The notes under the pieces: model-generated | Database searches by the model: none | What the model was told of the DNA's origin: nothing | The model's input: the letters and a program-made list of their open reading frames with translations, nothing else | From: Cryobacterium flavum | Lineage (GTDB): Bacteria; Actinomycetota; Actinomycetes; Actinomycetales; Microbacteriaceae | Direction of reading: 5' to 3' | Length of the DNA: 64,000 bases | Assembly (NCBI RefSeq): GCF_900103805.1 | Contig: NZ_FNIB01000003.1 | Span: 138,987 to 202,986 of the forward strand | Shown: one piece after another, positions 35,631 to 43,210 of the stretch | Numbering within the stretch: the first letter of the stretch is position 1 | Layout: each line of letters starts with the position of its first letter | Made by a program: the position numbers and the translations under genes

Positions 35631-36134
35631 ATGGCTCGCTACATCACCATCACCCTGGAACAGCGCGGCGTCAGCTGCAAGGCCATTCTCCTCGACGACG
35701 AGGCGCCCCGCACGAGCAATGCTGTCTGGGACGCCCTGCCCCTCTCCGGCCAGGTCTTTCACGGCAAGTACGCCCGCAACGAGATCTACAACCTGGTGCC
35801 GGCCTTCGCTCCCGCCGAACCCGGGCCTGAGAACACCACGATCACTCCGATCCCCGGCGACGTCTGCTATTTCACCTTCTCGGCGAACGACCTGCAGACC
35901 CCCTCGCACGGCTACGAGGTGGGCGGCGGTCCCAAGGAGCTCAGCACCATCGTCGACCTCGCCGTGTTCTACGACCGCAACAACCTGCTCATCAACGGCG
36001 ACAGCGGCTGGGTTCCCGGCAACGTGTTCGCGACCATCATCGAGGGCCTGCCCGAAATGAAGGCCGCCTGTCAGGACGTCTGGATGGGCGGCGCCCGCGG
36101 CGAGACCCTCACCTACGCCCGGTTCGAGGACTAG
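35631..36134 (+). CDS. DUF3830 protein (cyclophilin-like fold family)
   Basis: A protein of 167 residues beginning MARYITITLEQRGVSCKAIL, with LPLSGQVFHGKYARNEIY and a C-terminal WMGGARGETL block, the pattern of DUF3830. The family is related to cyclophilin-like TM1367 proteins, has no known reaction, and recurs beside Asp/Glu racemase-like proteins, amidases and amino acid ABC transporters in catabolic loci (from memory). No signal peptide. AAGGA lies nine bases upstream of the ATG. Last gene of the amidase operon, followed by a strong hairpin. Confidence 0.85.
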   Translation: MARYITITLEQRGVSCKAILLDDEAPRTSNAVWDALPLSGQVFHGKYARNEIYNLVPAFAPAEPGPENTTITPIPGDVCYFTFSANDLQTPSHGYEVGGGPKELSTIVDLAVFYDRNNLLINGDSGWVPGNVFATIIEGLPEMKAACQDVWMGGARGETLTYARFED

Positions 36135-36135
36135 T

Positions 36136-36190
36136 CGACAACGAAATAAGCGGATGCGCCGGTCCCGGCGCATCCGCTTATCCGTTGTCG
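36136..36190. terminator. Long bidirectional hairpin after DUF3830
   Basis: Arms 36136-36162 and 36165-36190 are complementary over about 25 base pairs with one small bulge and a two-base loop. The arms contain AAGCGGATGCGCCGG. It begins two bases after the DUF3830 stop, marking the end of the catabolic island. No clear T-run, but strength and position fit a terminator. Confidence 0.65.
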
Positions 36191-36254
36191 CGTTAGCGGA
36201 TGACTTTGATCGGCACAGTGTGAAGCGCCACCGCACCGAGTTGATCGGTCGGTA

Positions 36255-36483
36255 CCCGGTATGTTTCCCGGGCGGTGAATGCCGAGCCGCACCTCGCCGG
36301 TGTCGGCACGTTCAAGCAGTCGCTGCTCGACCAGCTGTGCAACGAGCCGGTGCGTGGTCGCCAACGGAATTTCGACCCGCCGGGCCAGGGTCGAAACTGT
36401 CATCGCGGTGCGTGTGGCGTCGAAGGCGCCGAGATGCTCACGAGTCGCGTCAGCATTGAATCGCCCGATGGAGAGTTGGCCAT
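36255..36483 (-). pseudogene. IclR-family regulator, N-terminal remnant with frameshift
   Basis: From ATG 36483 the frame reads MANSPSGDSMLTRLVSI. After a frame change near 36435 it continues GAFDATRTAMTVSTLARRVE, then LATTHRLVAQLVEQRLLERA and VRLG, the winged helix of an IclR regulator. It breaks off where the effector domain should begin. Frame change and loss of about two thirds of the protein mark it as a pseudogene. It may once have regulated the adjacent catabolic genes, as IclR proteins often do. Confidence 0.7.
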
Positions 36484-36611
36484 GAGACTCAGTATGCCGG
36501 TAGCCCGGTTGGGCTGACCGGGACGCATTAAACGGATGCCCGTCGCAACCGCCATAGTAATCGCCGCACCCAGTCTCCGAAAACGCCACCACCCGTTGGT
36601 CGAGCCTGCCG

Positions 36612-36640
36612 AGACCGCCACGGTCTTGCGGTGGCGGTCT
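36612..36640 (-). terminator. Hairpin downstream of the DUF222-HNH gene
   Basis: AGACCGCCAC (36612-36621) and GTGGCGGTCT (36631-36640) form a perfect 10-bp stem with a 9-base loop, 48 bases past the HNH gene stop on the minus strand. Confidence 0.5.
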
Positions 36641-36687
36641 GCGCCGCCCAGCCATTCCGTCGGTCAAGTGCTTCGGGCAGTTCGGGC

Positions 36688-38379
36688 CTACTTGTCCCAG
36701 TTGGGTTTCTCGGCGGGGGTGGCGGCGCGGTTTTGGCCGGCGGGGCGCCATGTTTGGGTGGGGTCGAACACGAGCGGGCCGCGGATCCAGGGGCGGCCGT
36801 CTCGCATGTCGATGTCCCAGCCGGACGTGTCGATGCTGGCATGGCCGGCGTTGCAGAGCAGCACGGCGTTATCTATATCGGTCGGGCCGCCCTGGCGCCA
36901 GGGGACGACGTGGTGAACCTGGGTGAGATGGGGTGGCACGGTGCAGCCGGGGATGACACAGCCACCATCGCGGGCGGCGAGGACTCGGCGCTGTTGGGCG
37001 CTGAAGAATCGGTTGCTGGTGCCCAAGTGCAGGATCGTGCCGGTGTGGCCGAACAGCACAGGTTGGTAGCCGCCGGCGCAGATCAGTTCGTCGACTTGGC
37101 TGGGGGTGAGCGGGCCGTCGATGCCGTCGATCCACCCGGCGCCGCGCCCGTCGAGGAGGTCGTTGATGTTGATGTGCACGAGCACGGTCGGGGCGGCACC
37201 GCCCATGGTCGGGGTGCCCGGCTGCCGGGCGGCGGCTTCGAACACGGCGCGGAGAATGCCGGCTTGCTTCTCACCGCGGGAGCGGGTGTCGTCGGGTTGC
37301 TGCGGGCACGGACCGTGCGGGCCAGGTGGGGGGTTAGCCTCGACCTCGACTTCGACCCCGGTTTCTGCTTGGGTTTCGGCCTCGTTGCTGGTGCCGTTGG
37401 TGCTGGCGTCGGAGGGTTTGGTCCCCCGGAACTCAACCGTGGTGCGGGGTATGACATCGGTGGCAGGGGTGGCCGTGGGGGTATCGTTCCCGGGGACCGG
37501 GTTGGCCGCCGCGGCGGACAGATACGCGTCGAAAACGTTGCCGATGATGGCACGGTCGAGGGTGGTGAACCAGCCGTTGAGGCTGTAGCCGCCGTTATTG
37601 AGGGTGCCGAAGGTGAGCCAGCTGCGCCGCTCCGGCGCAGTCTCACCGGGCGCAGTGCCATCGGGGGCGAGGCGTGCCTTCCACTGGATGCCCTGCTGCC
37701 GCAGCCACTCCGGCGCGAACGCGATGCCCGCACCGGGCAGCCCCTCAGTCTCCGGGGTGATCGCCCCGGAGCCGCTGGCGACCAGGGAGCGCTCGACCCG
37801 GTCGAGGTCCTCCACCAGCACGGAGGAGCGCAGACCGTCAAGCACCTGCACGATCACCCGGGCCTGCTCCAGCCCGAGCTCCCCGCTCTGCAGGGCGCCG
37901 CCGAGCACGGGGTAGGTGGGAGCGAGCGGGCGGCCGAGGAGCATCCGCTGGCCGGCTTTCTCACCGAGCGCTGACCGCTGACGCACTTCGCTGCGGGATA
38001 GCCGGGCGAGGGCGCAGACCAGCTCGACGCCGCTGCGACAGCCGAGCCGACGGGCCAGCGTCGGCGCAGCCAGAGACGCGGCCGCACCCGCCACACTTGG
38101 AGCGGCCGCACTCTGATCAATAGCAGCTTGGGCGGCGGCTTTCGCTGCGTCAGCATCGAAGTATTCGGAGCGACGCAGCACGTCCGACGTGGAGAGCACC
38201 CGGGCTCCGTCGACGACCCGGCCCACGCTCTCTAACGCTAGCAACATGGTCAACGATTCTTCATCACCCAGCAGCCCGAACGACACCCCACCCAACGCCG
38301 CCAACAGAATCTCCCGAGCTTGCTCTACCGCCGCAACGACGGGGTTCGAACTGGACTCACTCGGGTTTTCCATGAACAT
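36688..38379 (-). CDS. DUF222-HNH endonuclease family protein (13E12-repeat type)
   Basis: A protein of about 563 residues. The N-terminal DUF222 region (ALARLSRSEVRQRSALGEKA, GLEQARVIVQVLDGL) is followed by a low-complexity acidic linker and a C-terminal HNH domain with RVLAARDGGCVIPGCTVPPH, QVHHVVPWRQGGPTDIDNAV and LLCNAGHASI (Cys pair, HH, N, H). Such proteins are multi-copy in Microbacteriaceae and mycobacteria (REP13E12). Their role is unsettled. Three ATGs (38388, 38379, 38373) compete. GGAGG at 38391-38395 is best spaced for 38379. Confidence 0.88.
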   Translation of the reverse strand: MFMENPSESSSNPVVAAVEQAREILLAALGGVSFGLLGDEESLTMLLALESVGRVVDGARVLSTSDVLRRSEYFDADAAKAAAQAAIDQSAAAPSVAGAAASLAAPTLARRLGCRSGVELVCALARLSRSEVRQRSALGEKAGQRMLLGRPLAPTYPVLGGALQSGELGLEQARVIVQVLDGLRSSVLVEDLDRVERSLVASGSGAITPETEGLPGAGIAFAPEWLRQQGIQWKARLAPDGTAPGETAPERRSWLTFGTLNNGGYSLNGWFTTLDRAIIGNVFDAYLSAAAANPVPGNDTPTATPATDVIPRTTVEFRGTKPSDASTNGTSNEAETQAETGVEVEVEANPPPGPHGPCPQQPDDTRSRGEKQAGILRAVFEAAARQPGTPTMGGAAPTVLVHININDLLDGRGAGWIDGIDGPLTPSQVDELICAGGYQPVLFGHTGTILHLGTSNRFFSAQQRRVLAARDGGCVIPGCTVPPHLTQVHHVVPWRQGGPTDIDNAVLLCNAGHASIDTSGWDIDMRDGRPWIRGPLVFDPTQTWRPAGQNRAATPAEKPNWDK

Positions 38380-38397
38380 GGGCGCCATTGCCTCCTT

Positions 38398-38827
38398 CAC
38401 GCCAATTCTACCAAGAATCGAACGCAAAAGCGATAGAATCTCACAAATGCTCCAGGCACCAAAGTTGCCCGACCGATCCAATTTCGTCAACATTACTGCG
38501 ACCGCCATCAGGCAGCACAAGGACGATCATTCGTGTTTCACCGCAGTACCGTCTTGGCGTCAGTCGTGCAATGTCGAAGTAATGAGCGATTCTCCTTCGC
38601 GAATGCGCCCCAAGCATTCGCACTTACCCATTGCCCGACGCAACACTGTTGCGCCAGTTCCGCGCCGCCCGTGCCCGACAGCGGTGCCCGACAGCGATAG
38701 TCGACCCCGCTGAGTTGGCTCGTAGACAACCGGGGCACCCACGACGACATGACACCGCCGGCAACCTTTGCCGGCATCCCAGGCTCAACCTGAACCCTGG
38801 ACGAAGAAATCGCCTACCAGCGAGCAG
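38398..38827. other. Intergenic stretch without a convincing gene
   Basis: About 430 bases between the HNH gene and the small zinc-ribbon gene. The first 200 bases are noticeably AT-richer than the surroundings. I see only short frames without ribosome binding sites, and a partial direct repeat, GCCCGACAGCG (about 38674-38695). It may hold the HNH promoter and gene debris. Confidence 0.4.
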
Positions 38828-38995
38828 TTAGGCCGAGGCGAGGGTGTGCGCCCGACGCACGGGTTCAACGCGAATGCTGGTGCGTTCGCAACCGGTGCAC
38901 TTGAGAACGTAAAGGGGAAGGGTAATGCGCAGGGCCTGCGCGGGGTTGGGTTTCAGGTCGGCCTGAGACTTGCAAAACGGGCAGGTAATTCGCAT
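38828..38995 (-). CDS. Small zinc-ribbon protein, 55 aa
   Basis: A short frame encoding MRITCPFCKSQADLKPNPAQ, then ALRITLPLYVLKCTGCERTS and ending in IRVEPVRRAHTLASA. Two CxxC knuckles (C5/C8 and C33/C36) 24 residues apart form a typical zinc ribbon. AAGGGA precedes the ATG at 38995. Function unknown. It could bind nucleic acid or act in protein contacts. It is too short for many gene finders but the motif and codon pattern support it. Confidence 0.65.
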   Translation of the reverse strand: MRITCPFCKSQADLKPNPAQALRITLPLYVLKCTGCERTSIRVEPVRRAHTLASA

Positions 38996-39286
38996 CGAGG
39001 GTTGTCCCTTGGCTTGGTTCTGCGCAAGCGATAACTCGCGTCAGATTGACCATAGGGGGCGATAGCATTTTTCCGCTCCCCCTTGAACTTCTAGACAAAG
39101 TATGTATACAGAGCAGTTCGTCTGTCCCCGTTTCGACGGACTCTATCGCAGAAGACTCAAGGCGAGCCCGAATGGTGTTCTCAACGAGAAGGATTTGTGT
39201 ATACAGAGATTTGTTGCGGGCTGTGCATTCGCTGCCGTGTCAGCCCCCACGAGAGCGCTTGAAGCCCGCAGACATACACTGTGCCC

Positions 39287-39835
39287 ATGAATACTGTGTC
39301 AACAAATGCCGCGCCCGGCACCCCCGGGCCGGCCGCGGCCGAGCCGAGTCTTGCCTCGGCGCCGCCCCTTGCACCGAAGACCGCGAGTGCCCGCCGCGGA
39401 CTCACCGTCACCTGGCACCAGCAGCACAAGAAATCCCTGACCACGGGGGAGCGGGCCGCCGACACCATGCGCAACTCCATGGGCAGCTGGCGGTTCGTCG
39501 GCGGCTTCGTGCTGTTCATGATCCTCTGGGCCGTGGCGAATTCGTTCGCGTCCGGCTGGGATCCGTACCCGTTCATTCTGCTCAATCTGTTCCTGAGCAT
39601 GCTCGCCGGTCTGCAGGGCGCGATTCTGCTCATCTCGGCCAAGCGGCAGGATGCGATCGCCGCGGCGCTGGCCCAGCACGACTTCGATACGAACATCGCG
39701 GCCAAGACCGACATCGAAGCGCTGCTGGAGATCAACAATCGTCAGCTCGCCATGATCGGCGATCTGCAGGCTATTCTCGAACGCCTCGACCTGCCGACCC
39801 GATCGGCCGGGCCGACGCCCGCGACGAACGACTAG
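39287..39835 (+). CDS. DUF1003 membrane protein
   Basis: A protein of 182 residues. A disordered Pro/Ala-rich N-terminus is followed by the DUF1003 core: GERAADTMRNSMGSWRFVGG, first helix VLFMILWAVANSF, WDPYPFILLNLFLSMLAGLQ, second helix, and a charged C-terminal tail (KRQDAIAAALAQHDFDTNIA). DUF1003 proteins are two-helix membrane proteins without an assigned function. No clear ribosome binding site precedes ATG 39287. Confidence 0.88.
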   Translation: MNTVSTNAAPGTPGPAAAEPSLASAPPLAPKTASARRGLTVTWHQQHKKSLTTGERAADTMRNSMGSWRFVGGFVLFMILWAVANSFASGWDPYPFILLNLFLSMLAGLQGAILLISAKRQDAIAAALAQHDFDTNIAAKTDIEALLEINNRQLAMIGDLQAILERLDLPTRSAGPTPATND

Positions 39836-39846
39836 CCGTCTTCAGC

Positions 39847-40347
39847 CTAAACGGACGCCGCCAGCAGGCTCACGACAACGGTGTCGCCCTTTGTCGACAG
39901 CTGGCCGACCTCCACAAAGCCGAGCCGGTCGTGGAAGGCGAGGGAGCCCGGGTTCCGCGGCTCCAGGTTGACCTCGCAGAGCACTTCGGCGAGCTCCAAA
40001 CGGCGGGCAGCGCGGAAGATGGCGTCGTAAAGCACCTGGCCGAGGCCCTGCCCGCGATACCCGTCGGCCACGACGATGCGGTCGACGTAGAGAAAATCAC
40101 TGGACCGGGCGGAGAACCAGCGGTAGTTCTCGCTCTGGTACTCCGCTCCGGCGACGAACAGAATGGCGAAGCCGAGCACCGTGCCGACATTATCGTCGTC
40201 GACAACGGCGACCGCGAGGTGGCTGTGCAGCGCCAGCGAAGCCAGCGCCTCGGCATCCAGCTCATTGACCGCGGGAACGGCCTCATTGTTGAGCGCGAGC
40301 AGGCGCGGCAGATCGGCGGGCACGAAGGAACGAATGGAGAAGGTCAC
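39847..40347 (-). CDS. GNAT-family N-acetyltransferase
   Basis: A protein of 166 residues with GNAT organisation: beta-strand YVDRIVVADGYRGQGLGQVL containing the acetyl-CoA pyrophosphate loop (Q/RxxGxG/A), and the C-terminal NPGSLAFHDRLGFVEVGQLS. The length and single domain fit small-molecule or protein N-acetylation. Substrate unknown. It converges with DUF1003 and lies downstream of the cyclodeaminase-like gene, 26 bases away, so it may share its transcript. Confidence 0.88.
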   Translation of the reverse strand: MTFSIRSFVPADLPRLLALNNEAVPAVNELDAEALASLALHSHLAVAVVDDDNVGTVLGFAILFVAGAEYQSENYRWFSARSSDFLYVDRIVVADGYRGQGLGQVLYDAIFRAARRLELAEVLCEVNLEPRNPGSLAFHDRLGFVEVGQLSTKGDTVVVSLLAASV

Positions 40348-40373
40348 CCCTAACGATAAGCCGTGTCTCTACT

Positions 40374-41318
40374 TCACAGCTCGCCGGCCCGATGCACCGC
40401 CGTCGCGATGACCAGGTCTTCCCAAGACATTCCCGTGCTCTTGAAGATGCGTGGCCGACCCAGATCTACGGCGATCGCACCGATCACCAGTTCACGCAGC
40501 GGCACGAGGTCTCCCGGCCGGACCACACCCTCGGCCAGGGCCATGATCACATCACCGGCCTCGCGCAGCGCCGTCGCCGGGTCTTCGACCACAACCTGGG
40601 CGCGGGAGAGGAGCGCGGAGTCGAGCTCGCGGGCATCCGCTTCGTGCGAACCGACCGCGACAACGCAGCAGTCGTCGGGCACCAGCGACCCATCGAACAG
40701 GGGAGTGCGGGCGGTCGTGGCGCACACGATGAGCTGCGCCGTCGCGACGTCGGCCGCGATGCCGACCCGGGCCGGCAGCCCGGTCGCGCTCACCCGAGCT
40801 GCGAACAGCTCGGCACGGGCCTGGTCGCGGGCCACGATAGTGATTCGATTGATCGAGCGGATGGCCCACATCGCCTCGATGTGGCCCCAGGCCTGCGGCC
40901 CCGATCCGAACACGACCAGGTGTTCCACGGTAGCCGGAGCCAGGTAATCGCCGGCGGCGGCCGACACGGCCGGGGTGCGCAGGGTCGTGATCGCGGCGCC
41001 ATCGAGCAGGCAGACCGGGGTCAGCGTCGCGGCATCGAGCAGCAGGTAGACGCCCTGGATGCGCTCGACGCCGAGCGCCGGGTTACCCGGAGCGACCGAG
41101 GCCACCTTGATACCGACGAAATCCGGCGCCTCGGTGGGCATGAGCAGCAGGTGGCCGCTTGCGACCGGCAGCACCTGCCGGGCGAAATCCTGTGCCGGGT
41201 CGAGCCCGCCGAGGAGCGCGTTCTGCACCGCCCGAACAGCGGCGCGGTAGTCGACCCGCGCGAATATCTCGTTGGCCGTTATCATGGCGGGCAGGACGGG
41301 CGCGTTTTCAGATGTCAT
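40374..41318 (-). CDS. Ornithine cyclodeaminase/mu-crystallin family protein
   Basis: A protein of 314 residues. It has VGIKVASVAPGNPALGVERI-type substrate residues (Lys), LDGAAITTLRTPAVSAAAGD (Arg) and the NAD-binding fold at VEHLVVFGSGPQAWGHIEA, followed by VCATTARTPLF. The family includes ornithine cyclodeaminase, alanine dehydrogenase and EutC of hydroxyectoine utilisation. It lies 4 kb beyond the catabolic island, outside the palindrome-marked units, so a link is only a possibility. ATG 41318 was chosen over upstream codons because the family begins near there. Confidence 0.85.
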   Translation of the reverse strand: MTSENAPVLPAMITANEIFARVDYRAAVRAVQNALLGGLDPAQDFARQVLPVASGHLLLMPTEAPDFVGIKVASVAPGNPALGVERIQGVYLLLDAATLTPVCLLDGAAITTLRTPAVSAAAGDYLAPATVEHLVVFGSGPQAWGHIEAMWAIRSINRITIVARDQARAELFAARVSATGLPARVGIAADVATAQLIVCATTARTPLFDGSLVPDDCCVVAVGSHEADARELDSALLSRAQVVVEDPATALREAGDVIMALAEGVVRPGDLVPLRELVIGAIAVDLGRPRIFKSTGMSWEDLVIATAVHRAGEL

Positions 41319-41418
41319 CCCTCGCAGACTATCGGCCCGGTGCGGTCCGACCTTGAGCACTGCCAGAATGGATTGTCGCCGTTTCACTCTGGCGACTCGT
41401 TCGAGGAGACAACGGCGT

Positions 41419-43140
41419 ATGACTCACCAAGTGAGCACGAACACCAACACGAGCACCGGCAACTACCGCGCGGCCCGCGACCAGCTTCTGGCCCTGCGCG
41501 ACGATCACGCCCGCGCCGCGCAGGAATTTGAATGGCCCGACGTGGGAGACCACTTCAACTGGGCCACCGACTGGTTCGATGTGCTCGCCCGCGGCAACGA
41601 CAAGATAGCGCTGTGGATCGTCGAAGAAGACGGTAGCGAGCAGAAGTTCACGTTCGACGAGATGGCTCACCGGTCAGACCAGGTTGCCACGTGGCTCAGC
41701 CATCAGGGCGTGCGGCGCGGCGACCACGTCATGCTCATGCTTGGCAACCAGCGCGAAATCTGGGAGGCCATGCTCGCCATCATGAAGGTCGGCGCCGTCA
41801 TCATGCCCACGAGCGCCGTGCTCGCCTCGCACGACCTGAGCGACCGGGTGCAGCGCGGCGGCGTCACTCACGTCATCGCCAACTCGTCCGACACGGCCAA
41901 ATTCGATGACGTTCCCGGCGACTACGGACGCATCGGCGTCGGTGCCCCGCAACCCGGCTGGGCCGATTTCGCCGATGCCTACAGTGTCACGCCCGAGCCC
42001 ATCGAGACGGTCGTGGCATCCGCTGACCCCTCGCTGATCTACTTCACCTCCGGCACGACCAGCAAACCCAAGATGGTGCTGCACTCGCAGACCTCCTACC
42101 CGGTCGGCCACCTGTCCACCATGTACTGGCTGGGCCTCCGCCCCGGCGACGTGCACCTCGCCATCAGCTCGCCCGGCTGGGGCAAACACGCCTGGAGCTG
42201 CTTCTTCGCCCCGTGGATCGCCGAAGCCACCGTGTTCGTCTACAACTACTCCAAGTTCGATCCCAACGCCCTCATTGCGCAGCTGCATCGCGCCAGGGTC
42301 AGCACCTTCTGTGCGCCGCCCACGGTCTGGCGCATGCTCATCCAAACGGATGTTGGCGCCCGCCCCGCCGCCCTCCGGGAACTGCTCTCGGCCGGTGAAC
42401 CACTGAACCCCGAGGTCATCCGGCAGATTGACAACGGCTGGAAACTGACGATCCGCGACGGATTCGGCCAGACCGAGACCACCGCCATCGTCGGAAACGG
42501 GCCCGGATCCGTGCTGAAAGCCGGGTCGATGGGGCTGCCCCTGCCCGGCGTCTCGATCAAACTGCTCGACCCCATCACCGAGCTGCCCGCCGACGAGGGC
42601 GAGATCTGCCTCGACCTCTCGCAGAGCCCGGTCAACCTCATGAGCGGCTACCACGGCGAACCCGACCTCACCGCGCACGCCATTCGCGGCGGCTTCTTTC
42701 ACACCGGCGATGTCGCCAACGTGGATGCCGACGGCTACCTCACCTTCATCGGCCGCACCGACGACGTGTTCAAATCGAGCGACTACAAGGTGTCACCGTT
42801 CGAGGTGGAGAGCGTGCTGCTCGAACACCCCGCAGTTGCCGAAGCCGCCGTCGTTCCCGCGCCCGACTCCACCCGGCTGAACATTCCCAAGGCCTACATC
42901 CACCTCGCCCCGGGCTGGGAACCGAACGCCGAGACCGCCGAAGCCGTACTTCGACACGCCCGCACCGGCCTGCCCGCCTACATGCGGGTGCGCCGGGTGG
43001 AATTCTTCGAGCTGCCCAAGACCATCTCTGGCAAGATTCGCCGGGTCGAGCTGCGCGAGCGCGAAGACGATGCGGCCGCCGCCGGCACCCGGCTGCCCGA
43101 CGAATGGCGCGACGACCAGTTTCCGGGGCTGAAAGGGTAA
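41419..43140 (+). CDS. Acyl-CoA synthetase (AMP-forming, MACS-like)
   Basis: A protein of 573 residues of the ANL superfamily. It has P-loop IYFTSGTTSKPKM, LSAGEPLNPE, DGFGQTETTAIVGN, the FFHTGDVANVDADGYLTFIG hinge region with GRTDDVFKSSDYKVSPFEVE, and the catalytic Lys in ELPKTISGKIRR near the C-terminus. The overall pattern is closest to medium-chain/acetyl-CoA synthetase-like enzymes. It activates a carboxylic acid to its CoA thioester. The gene is divergent from the cyclodeaminase-like gene and 70 bases upstream of pflB. Confidence 0.9.
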   Translation: MTHQVSTNTNTSTGNYRAARDQLLALRDDHARAAQEFEWPDVGDHFNWATDWFDVLARGNDKIALWIVEEDGSEQKFTFDEMAHRSDQVATWLSHQGVRRGDHVMLMLGNQREIWEAMLAIMKVGAVIMPTSAVLASHDLSDRVQRGGVTHVIANSSDTAKFDDVPGDYGRIGVGAPQPGWADFADAYSVTPEPIETVVASADPSLIYFTSGTTSKPKMVLHSQTSYPVGHLSTMYWLGLRPGDVHLAISSPGWGKHAWSCFFAPWIAEATVFVYNYSKFDPNALIAQLHRARVSTFCAPPTVWRMLIQTDVGARPAALRELLSAGEPLNPEVIRQIDNGWKLTIRDGFGQTETTAIVGNGPGSVLKAGSMGLPLPGVSIKLLDPITELPADEGEICLDLSQSPVNLMSGYHGEPDLTAHAIRGGFFHTGDVANVDADGYLTFIGRTDDVFKSSDYKVSPFEVESVLLEHPAVAEAAVVPAPDSTRLNIPKAYIHLAPGWEPNAETAEAVLRHARTGLPAYMRVRRVEFFELPKTISGKIRRVELREREDDAAAAGTRLPDEWRDDQFPGLKG

Positions 43141-43158
43141 GCATCCGCTGACGGAAAA

Positions 43159-43178
43159 GTCGGGACTTACGGCCCGAG
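43159..43178 (+). promoter_or_regulatory. DosR/DevR-like box upstream of pflB
   Basis: GTCGGGACTTACGGCCCGAG agrees at 16 of 20 positions with the mycobacterial DosR consensus TTSGGGACTWWAGTCCCSAA, including the complete GGGACT and CCC cores. It ends 32 bases before the pflB start. DosR-type regulators respond to low oxygen, which would suit an oxygen-sensitive glycyl-radical enzyme. No dosR gene is in the window. Confidence 0.5.
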
Positions 43179-43210
43179 ACAGCCGCCGGCCCCGTCGCTA
43201 GCGTGGAGGT

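Noticed and set aside
36688-38520. DUF222-HNH gene as an active mobile element
   Set aside because: No intron, intein, terminal repeats or transposase. Such genes are ordinary multi-copy residents in this family.
40374-41318. Ornithine cyclodeaminase-like protein as EutC of the catabolic island
   Set aside because: It lies 4 kb beyond the island's terminator and no ATTGT-N2-ACAAT site was seen near its start. Kept only as a possibility.
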